Shown piece after piece: positions 56,001-64,000 of a stretch of 64,000 nucleotides of DNA (the stretch's first letter is position 1; the number at the start of each line of letters is the position of its first letter). The stretch is from Nematostella vectensis. Taxonomy: Eukaryota; Cnidaria; Anthozoa; Actiniaria; Edwardsiidae. A program made the position numbers and the translations under genes. The stretch lies in assembly GCF_932526225.1 (NCBI RefSeq), contig NC_064046.1, positions 13,349,708 through 13,413,707 of the forward strand, read 5' to 3'. The notes beneath the pieces are model-generated. The model saw only the letters and a program-made list of their open reading frames with translations. It searched no databases and was not told where the DNA came from.

Positions 56001-59000
56001 CTTTGCGGCTTACTCTCCAACCCTTTAAAGAGTTTAGTTAGTTAGAGTTTGTCCTTATTCGAGTCTTAACGCTTTCTTTGGTTGGAAGCTGCGCCGTCTC
56101 CGTGCGACACTTCAAATGTGACTCAGTGAAAAAACCGATGAAGATTAACAATTTACTCTCAAGGGGGATCAGGTTTCGTTTCCTTCACAACAACAGCAAA
56201 CACAGAGGAAATCCAACGATGACATGACTACTGGGATGTTGAATACTTTTCTCAAACAAAAATATTGAATTCCTATAATCGATCCTGTTGTGTTAGCTGG
56301 TTTCCAGCTATGGTTACAAGTTCACGTACCGTTTCAGCTGACAGCTCTGGGATTTGCTAAGTCATCGCGTTGCTTGGAGACAACCCTTAAGGTTATAGTA
56401 GATGTCTTGTTAAACTCTTGGAGGTGATCAAACACGATTTCGCGCCCAATACCTTAAGCCTGTTTTCCTTACAGCAGAAGATTTCTACCCACTCCTGCCA
56501 TATCTTGACTTGCACTGAAAGGGAAAGCAAGCTAACAGAATGAGTTGATAACGTTGATTGACGTCTTAATTAAGCACCAATACGCTCCGTAGCGCGCGTC
56601 ACACTTCTCTAAGTATTGTCCAATGAGACAAGGTGTCCAAATCCTGTTCGCTGATAATCTTTGACACGCAGTCTAATGGTTTCTAGTCACGCAATTAATC
56701 GGAAATGTCGATAGTAAACAAAAGAAATAAAGTGCACGATGACTTGGTTATTATTAGTTTGGTCTCTTGAAATTCCGGAGATCAGTAGACGGATATGTCC
56801 GCTGTACTGGTTGGGTATTTAATTTCTGTGAAAGATATCTAGGCGTGGGCGCCAGTGGAAATACAGATTAAACCAATGCCCGGAAAGAACGTCTAATTTA
56901 AGGCCAAGTTTAATTTGCTTGTTTCCAATCCGGATAGAAAAAAGTATATTTTTCATATGTGCAAATGTTAACGATTTACAAAGTTTATGATTTCCCGCGC
57001 TTTGTAGGGGAAATTTAAATTTGTACGCAAAAAGTTTGTTTTAGAAATTATCCAATTTGTTTAACCCCTTCGACACCGTTCATATTTGGCTTTACAAGCG
57101 GTGTGTATTTGACGAGATCTATTCAGTGGAGTGAGTTTTAGCCAAAAGCTTTCTGTCTTCTAAAGCATTTACTGTACTCGGGTTTCATTTGTTTTTGATT
57201 CTTACTTAGACAAGGGATGTAAACTCAGCTCCTGGACAGAAGTTAAACCAAAGAGATTGCGTTTTTGCCTTTTCAAGCTTGAGGCGACAAGGAAAGGGAT
57301 TTTTGTTTTTAATGTTAATATAGATTAATCTAATAACGGTGTTTAGATGGATTATTTGGGTGTTTGATGTAGAATATGCGCCAAGTCCGCTAGGGTCAGT
57401 CAAGTCTTGTCAGATATTGACTTATTTACATTCTACCTCCGGGGATTGTTATGCTTGGTAAAAAAAAGACCCATATTTGCGACTATTTTCTTTCGTTTTT
57501 CTTCTTTTTGGAACGTTGGTGACTCTTATCTTCAAAAATAATAGCCTTAGGATTCCAATCAGAGCACATATTTAGGGCTTTTTCTCGTCGCCTTTTTATT
57601 TCCAGAGAAGATCATGCACCTGATTAGAAAGTAATGTCAATGAAATTATGACGTGTGCGGAAAAAAAAACTTATTTCATAAAAGCTAGTCGAATCGCTAG
57701 ATGATTTACCTTAAGATAAGAGCGTAAACGATTGCCTCGCGGTTAAATTCATTGTTTTTGGGTACAGATGGGGCCCGCAAATGGCGACGTTAAAATCAAT
57801 CAGAACAAATGTGTAGCCCAAGCCTGAGAGCCATTGGGCCAGCGTGCGCATAAACGAGAAAAACCCCGGGAACGATATTGGTTTGTAGCTTTACCATAGC
57901 GTGAGTTGTTCAGATGTTTATGAAAGCCATACGATAGTCAACCACAACATACATTGTGAGTTGATGAACTATCCCACAATGCACCGGGTGACGCTATCAA
58001 TTTCGTTCAAAACAAGTCTGTAAACCACAGAAAATAAAAGCTTTACTTAGCTATGCACATTTTAAATTTGAAAAATACCATCTTGAAAGCAGAAAAAGGC
58101 GCAGTCGCCTTTCTCGGATTTTCGCTCCCAAATTTGCTACTTTTGTTTCATATTTGATACTTTTTGTTGGAACACAGGCTTTCTTAGCCTTTTTTAGCGC
58201 CTTCGTAGACAATTTGCTATTGATAGTGCGATAGGGCAGACGCTAAGCTGTAAACGTCTGTATTTGTGGGTAAAATATTTTCATACCTGATGCACTTGAA
58301 GAGTAAAACTGTAAGGAGCGCGGAAAAGGCACTTTTCTGACAAAATAGCTTACTTTACATGACATTGACTTGTAAACCACTCTCAAGCTTTTCTTGGCTC
58401 CTTGATGCTTACCTTTTACGTTTAATCAACGTCTCCAAAGTTAAAAGTAGCCAATCACGCTCGACTTAATAAATTGCCCACAGCAGCAAAAGATGGAATT
58501 ATTTCTCGTGCGCTTCGATACACCTCTTGTGCCATTCCTACTCTTTTTTCTTCTATTCATTTGTTCATTAGGCTTTTAACCAGGCGCCAGGCTAGGGCGG
58601 GGTGCTTTTTATATGTATAATTTATTTAGTAAGTAAGCAATCCGATTGTTGAAGCTAGATCGATTTAAATTAAAAAAGCGCGTGGAATTAACGCACAAGC
58701 TCAATAAGAACTCAAAGATTAAAAATATTTTGTATTATTCTCGAGGTGTCGCCATATTATATCCGTGAGAGACTGACTGCTTGATGTTTTTCTGGTCAGT
58801 GAGGAAAATACCAATAGCAATCCTTGGGTAAAAGTCGAGCAAGCAAATAAGCCGCGTCAAATATATTGTCAGATCTCAAAAAGGTTGCTTAAAGGCAAAA
58901 CTTAAAGGCAAAACGAATTCTGGCCTCTAAAAAAATATTAAACAGGAAAAAAATATCCTCCCAGTGTCCTCCCAGTCAAATATCAAGCGATCGGCCCCTA

Positions 59001-59495
59001 AAAGCGCATGTTCTCAGTTAGTTATAATCTGAACCCAATAAATAAATGAAACCAACGCCCTATTGTCACATTACCGCGTACACAAGCCATACCAGATGAA
59101 CATAGACTTTCTAAAGAGACAAGCATAAGATAGTGACTGCTTCATACACATTGCCAATGTAGTGCAACTGAAATAGAAAATGTTGAAGCTTCTTTCCGCT
59201 CAATAATCTGATTAGTTTCCAAATCCATTTAGAATACTCAGAGTATTATCAAAACAGAGGAAAGCAGAGGGGATTATACCATATGATGCGCATTTTGAAT
59301 CTTCGAGGTACTCAAGCAGATACACACACGTACGGCACAGACGGATTTTGGTTTCCTACTGCGGTCCGCAGATTCAGGCTCACTTTCCTCATCATTTTTA
59401 ATCAAAATTGGAAGGCGAAGTCTGATGGAATTTCAAAATAACCATCAAACAAAGTTTTATAACCAATCTGACAAACTAAAAAATATGGCAGTTAT
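56001..59495. other. GPCR upstream region and intergenic DNA
   Basis: Presumed 5' flank of the GPCR, then A+T-rich DNA. No exon with recognisable protein motifs was found on either strand. Confidence 0.5.
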
Positions 59496-59499
59496 ATCT

Positions 59500-59945
59500 T
59501 TTCCCAAATCAGCCGATAGAAATGGATGCTTTCGCAGACTTGAGATTTTGGTAGGATGACAAAATAGCGGTTGACCGGTTAAGTAAAAGACCTAACCGAT
59601 AACATTCGAGTCCTTGAAATGTGTAATTATGTACTTCTGCTGACGTACGTGTAGGTGTGTGCCGAACGGCCGCTATGAATAAAAATAAAAACGGGAAACA
59701 AGTATTCAAATAACTCACGGTGGTTGATCTTAGTTCAGGGGGTATTTCTGTGTCCGCAACGCCGTGTGATGTTCGGAATCCCACACACGTACACGATGCC
59801 TTTTTGGGAGATACAATAAACAGTCTCTGTCCGCCGCCATTTTGTTCTCCCAGCAAGTACCAAGTGTAAAGAAGCATTCATTTCCATCGGCTGATTTGGG
59901 GAAGCCAATGCGATATTTTCGATTGATATTGGTAAATAAAGTATA
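59500..59945. mobile_element. Inverted pair of GCCATTTTG repeats forming a MITE-like unit
   Basis: The arm at 59505-59574 (AAATCAGCCGATAGAAATGG ... GGATGACAAAATAGCGG) is inverted at 59836-59902 (CCGCCATTTTGTTCTCC ... CCATCGGCTGATTTGGGG). About 260 bp separates the arms. Other copies in the window look like single arms, so this may be the intact form. Confidence 0.65.
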
Positions 59946-60554
59946 ACACTTTGTTTTCAGATGGTTATTTTGATATTTAAGCACATCATTTGCCTTTCAA
60001 TATTATATAAAATATTATATAATATTGGAATGTCCAAAAAGGGCCTTTTAAAACACTCAACAAATGCTCTATCTTTTATCAGGGACCTTTATAGATGCGA
60101 CAACGGCGACGGCTAGGACGCCGGGCCGAGAAAAAACACTATTTAGCGCTTGACGATAGATTACAAACTAGTTTTAATGATAACACAGACACCTTGCGAC
60201 GATGAATAAATGTGCTAAAATTAGAAGAAAGATTTCAAAATATATATTTTAAAAAAGATATTCAAGAACATTTTATTAACTGCAGGGCTTATGGCAAGCG
60301 AATTAAGACCCATACAATATAACAAATGAATTCACAATTTCCAGTAAATATAAAAGGGACTCCACATAATTGCTTTATCCAAAACCATGACAAAACAAAT
60401 ATTATAGTAAACAGACTAAAATAAATAATTATTTAAAACATTACTGATCGCTGTAAGTACTTTACTTGTACAGAACATTTCCAATTGTCCAATTGCCAAA
60501 CCATTAATTTTTACAGTTTTATTGGGTTACTAGTCGCCGAGTTTACTTTTTTAG
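59946..60554. other. A+T-rich spacer
   Basis: A 30-bp AT palindrome (CAATATTATATAA...) lies at 59999-60028. No gene was seen. Confidence 0.6.
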
Positions 60555-60688
60555 CAGAGCCGTATCAGGCCATCACGTAAGATTGGAAGAGAAGGCACAA
60601 TACAGAAACATTAAGAAAATGATGAAGGCCAAGTCAAGGGAGGGGGGGGGCACGTGCCCCCAGTGCCCCACCCCCTGCTACGGCCCTG
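60555..60688. mobile_element. Poly-C/G miniature element (family 2), TTTAG target duplication
   Basis: Orientation is opposite to 53876-53993. The left end CAGAGCCGTATCAGG is followed by CACGTAAGATTGG; the right end is CCCTGCTACGGCCCTG. TTTAG flanks both ends (60550-60554 and 60689-60693). Confidence 0.85.
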
Positions 60689-60989
60689 TTTAGCACACAT
60701 GTTTGACAATCTCAACTGGAATTTTATGACGCACAGAGAAAGAAGCTAAAAAGTTAAACCTAAATCATATTTTAACTTGACTTTTTATGACTTCGACTGG
60801 CGAAACTTCGACTGTAGTGGCAGGATTTTAGATGGAGGGACTCAAAGGCAGTCGAGTCGAAGCGAAAACACGATTCGACATATAAGCGTTTCCCAATCAG
60901 AGCAAAGGTGCTTCCTTTATACGGTCAGGTCGCCTTCTGGTGTTTTTGCTTTTGTCCTTGCTTCACAGCATCGTAAATATTTAGTTACG

Positions 60990-61030
60990 TTCACCCCTTT
61001 CCCCTCCCCCCCCCCCCCCCCCCCCCCTCC
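60990..61030. repeat. C-rich tract
   Basis: A block of about 21 C follows CCCTTTCCCCTCC. It may be the remnant of a poly-C element. The proline-rich reading frame across it is an artefact. Confidence 0.7.
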
Positions 61031-62312
61031 GGGTATGGTTCTTCCCATATCAACCTGATGGTGATGTTAGTTTTTTTTTAGGGATCAAAAACCGGCCTCA
61101 GGTATTTTTAGGGGGCATCTTAGGGAAAAAAGGCTTTTCCCGAAGAAATGGTATTTTAGGGCTCCTGGTGAATCCTTGACGGTACTTATTATTGGTGTGC
61201 AGGTATTCTTTAGAGTATTTTTCAACACCGAAGAACACCTCTTTAACAATTGTTGTGTTTTCACGAGGTTTTGTTGTCGGTTTGATGAAAATTTGTTTTT
61301 TACAATTTATAGCGAACAGAGTAAGGCAAGTTTATACCCCAAACGTCGATGTCCACCACGCTTGACCGTAAAACGTGGAATTTCGCGTCGCGGTTCGGCG
61401 GAGACTGGTATAAAATAGTTGAAAATCTATCAGACTGAGGGCATTTTAAAGGGCGTCTTTGAATTCTCGGGTCAATTCCATTGTTTTCTACCATAGCTGT
61501 CCAATGTCGTTATGATCAAGTGTTCTACTTGCCTCACATTCAGTTGCCTATTATATGTTTTTGTTCGAGTAAATCACGTACAAATGCCAAAAAGTGAACA
61601 TATAAATTTGGTATTCGTACCGAGGCGGCTGTGTGGGGATATAAAATTTGTGGTAATGGACGTTAGTGCGTGGGTTAAAGTGTGCAATTATGGCTATTAT
61701 ATATGGTGTATTGCATTGGGGACGTTAGTTAAGAGTTGTGGCTATAAATGAAAGGTAGAAAACGGGCTTGGAGTTAGGGCAGAACAGTGTATTTGACCTT
61801 GGAACGAGGGTGATAATTACCTGTTCATAATTTCCTGTGAGTGTAATGTGAGCTTGTGAAAAATCAAGTCAATAACAAGACCGGCGAATGCGGCAGTTGG
61901 CTCCTTGAGTACGGGGTGTTACATTGTGTCGTGTAGAGAGAGAGTTTGTTAGGATACGCGCTCTAGGTTAGTGACTGATAAGTGATGAGCTTAAGCGATG
62001 GCCCATATCGAGCGAAAATAATACGCCTAGATACGGCAGAGAAACGGTAGGAATTGCGGTGCAGGTTAAGATGTGTAAATCACGTGCAAGTGCCAAAAGT
62101 AAACATTTAACAACGACGAATACGATATCTCCAGTATATGTTTTTATTCGAGTAAATCACTTACAAATGCAAAAAAGGTGAAGCTTTAATAACGAATACG
62201 ATATTCCCAGTACATAACGAGTTACCTGCTGTACTGTCGAGTTGCATGCTATATGTTTTTATTAAAGTAAATCACGAACAATTTCCAAAAAGGTGAGGCT
62301 TTGATAACGACA

Positions 62313-62550
62313 TACATAATTTGTCGTATTTCGAAAGTTTCGGACTGTTATTTCACTCAGAACTCTAGAAAAAAACTATATCGACTTTTTTCCCACGGTC
62401 ACGTGATTGATGACGTCATATTTTAAAAGTTAATAATTGTAAAATCCTATGTGCTATTTGTCATATTTCGAAAGTTTCGTAATGTTTTCTCAATAGGAAC
62501 TCGAGAAAATGTTTTTTCCACGGTCACGTGATTGATGACGTCATGAGAAT
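62313..62550. repeat. 125-bp tandem duplication carrying E-box plus CRE
   Basis: Two diverged units share TATTTCGAAAGTTTCG and end with CACGGTCACGTGATTGATG followed by ACGTCAT. CACGTG is at 62400 and 62525; TGACGTCA is at 62411 and 62536, with an 11-bp offset in both. Confidence 0.85.
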
Positions 62551-63538
62551 AACTGATACGGCGTTGTCTTCGTTATAAAATTTGTACACTTATGTTAAAG
62601 TTTGATGATTATCGGTGAAAATGGGACGTAGATATTGCGACAATATGTAACGACTTGCCTGCTGGAACGTTCAAAATAATCACAAAGTCACGTGAGTAAT
62701 AATATTTGATATCATACATGCATGAATATGTTTGTTGTATTTTTTGTACAATCGTGTCAAAATTTCGTGACAATCGGCCCTATACCTGCCGAGATATTAT
62801 ATGAATCATCACATTTGAGTTGCCTGCTAACTTCACCGAGTTGCCTGCTGAGTTGCCTGCCAGCTTTACTATGGTGACAATAATTATGCGAAAAGTATTC
62901 GAACATAAACTGGAGCCGCAAAAGCTTTAAAAAAAAGTCCCCAGGTTTATTTACCATAAAACGAGGCTTTTTAATCCTACAAAAGTTTCAGATGCTAATT
63001 TAGTGTACAGCGGAGTAAGTATGCCTCTGTAATGACCGAGCCCAATAGACAACCAAACGTTTCAGATGCCATGTAGGTGTCAAGGGGGATGCAACGATTT
63101 GTAACTCAACATGACATCAACAAGGACGCCACGAAAAACGGAAATGCTCATATCAAAATGTACATGACTTGATATCAAAGTAAACGCAATTCTCTAACTA
63201 ATAAGATAAATTAAAATGCGGAAAATATTTTTAGCATTTGTTTTTCGTTTTTCGAGTTATTGGCGTTTGTTTTCCTTTAGGTACTAATTTGTAGATATTG
63301 TTCTGTTTCTCTCTGTGGGAACTAGGAAAATATAAGCGTATGTCTATCGCTAAGGGAACTGATATCAAATGGAAATAGCACTTAGGGCCTCCCTTATATT
63401 GGTGTTAGAGTCTTCCTTTATCAGCCAAATAGGAACAGGTTCCATCGGGGCTACACGATTTGGAAAAAAAGTATTGGAGAATATTATTTGTCAAAACAGT
63501 AACGAAAGATTGTTTCAGGTTAGACAGGTTGCACTATT

Positions 63539-63703
63539 TTAAAAAGATAATCGAACTCCAGAAGATTTTTGGCTCAAATAATAGGAACGTTTAACTGACC
63601 AATATTACGCGTTTAGTTTACAAGCAAGTTTACAAGTTAAAAAGATAATCGAACTCCAGGAGATTTTTGGCTCAAATAATAGTAACGTTTAACTGATCAA
63701 TAT
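63539..63703. repeat. 98-bp-spaced direct repeat, two copies
   Basis: About 65 bp (AAAAAGATAATCGAACTCCA ... TTTAACTGAYCAATAT) at 63539-63605 recur at 63637-63703 with only a few changes. Confidence 0.9.
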
Positions 63704-64000
63704 ACAAGCATCTGTTATAGCATATTCCTGAGTTTTAGATATATTATTATTGTATTACATAGTTTTTATTCCTTGTGAAAGGGTTTATATGAAACGAATT
63801 CAGGTCTTCAGGATTGCAGGATTTGCAACAAGCTCAGGAGAGCGTAGGATAATGTGAAAGAATTTGGGCTTTAGAAACAGAAATATGACCGTCAATTTCT
63901 CCTCTTAGGTTTTCCAATGCTTAATGAAAAATTCAATTATCGTTGTGCTTTTCTATGATACTGCAAAGGCGGTAACCAAGGAGTGTGGTGTCAGCTCCCA

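Larger units (their letters stand above)
61035..64000. other. Terminal region: repeats, no gene recognised
   Basis: A dispersed unit with ATATGTTTTTATTCGAGTAA recurs at 61551, 62135 and 62250, with a partial copy at 62074. GAGTTGCCTGCT repeats occur at 62815-62860. Two larger direct repeats are listed separately. Reading frames are short and without motifs. Confidence 0.55.

Noticed and set aside
60777..61058. Frame ending in a poly-proline run
   Set aside because: The proline run is the C tract and the rest has no motif.

Overview
The window is animal genomic DNA, most likely from a cnidarian such as a sea anemone (a Nematostella-like genome). This rests on intron-rich genes with GT/AG splice sites, a secreted PAN-EGF protein of a style common in anemones and corals, A+T-rich intergenic DNA, and many short non-autonomous DNA transposons carrying poly-C/poly-G tracts. 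The species call is an inference. No rRNA, tRNA or CRISPR array was found.

Genes lie mainly between 18 and 56 kb. (1) 18187-27567 (+): an ETO/MTG corepressor (CBFA2T family), rebuilt as 11 exons, 534 aa, with TAFH, NHR2, NHR3 and MYND domains. (2) 31646-33789 (+): a three-exon secreted PAN-EGF protein with a conserved C-terminal domain, 298 aa. (3) 35484-39146 (-): CYBA/p22phox, the NADPH-oxidase membrane subunit, five exons, 176 aa. (4) 39691-43663 (+): the replication-licensing factor CDT1, eight exons, 730 aa, divergently paired with CYBA over about 545 bp that contain an E2F-type site. (5) 44571-47274 (-): a DIPK1C/FAM69-type divergent kinase, three exons, 407 aa. (6) 54456-56000 (-): an intronless class A GPCR with aminergic hallmarks, 514 aa. 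All multi-exon models keep reading frame across every junction. A possible two-exon small membrane protein (51345-50929, -) and an orphan OTU-protease fragment (47436-47615, +) are weaker calls.

The first 18 kb and the last 8 kb hold almost no recognisable coding sequence. They contain decayed transposons (a broken hAT element at 6503-9167 inserted into an older repeat), several miniature inverted-repeat element families, minisatellites and AT-rich DNA.

Three observations stand out. CBFA2T, CYBA and CDT1 sit together here, and their human counterparts CBFA2T3, CDT1 and CYBA are also neighbours on 16q24, which suggests very old linkage. A 38-bp minisatellite in CYBA intron 4 is a tandem amplification of the exon 4/intron 4 boundary, so about 14 copies of a consensus splice donor lie in a row. 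A family of poly-C/G miniature elements shows perfect 5-bp target duplications at four separate insertions.
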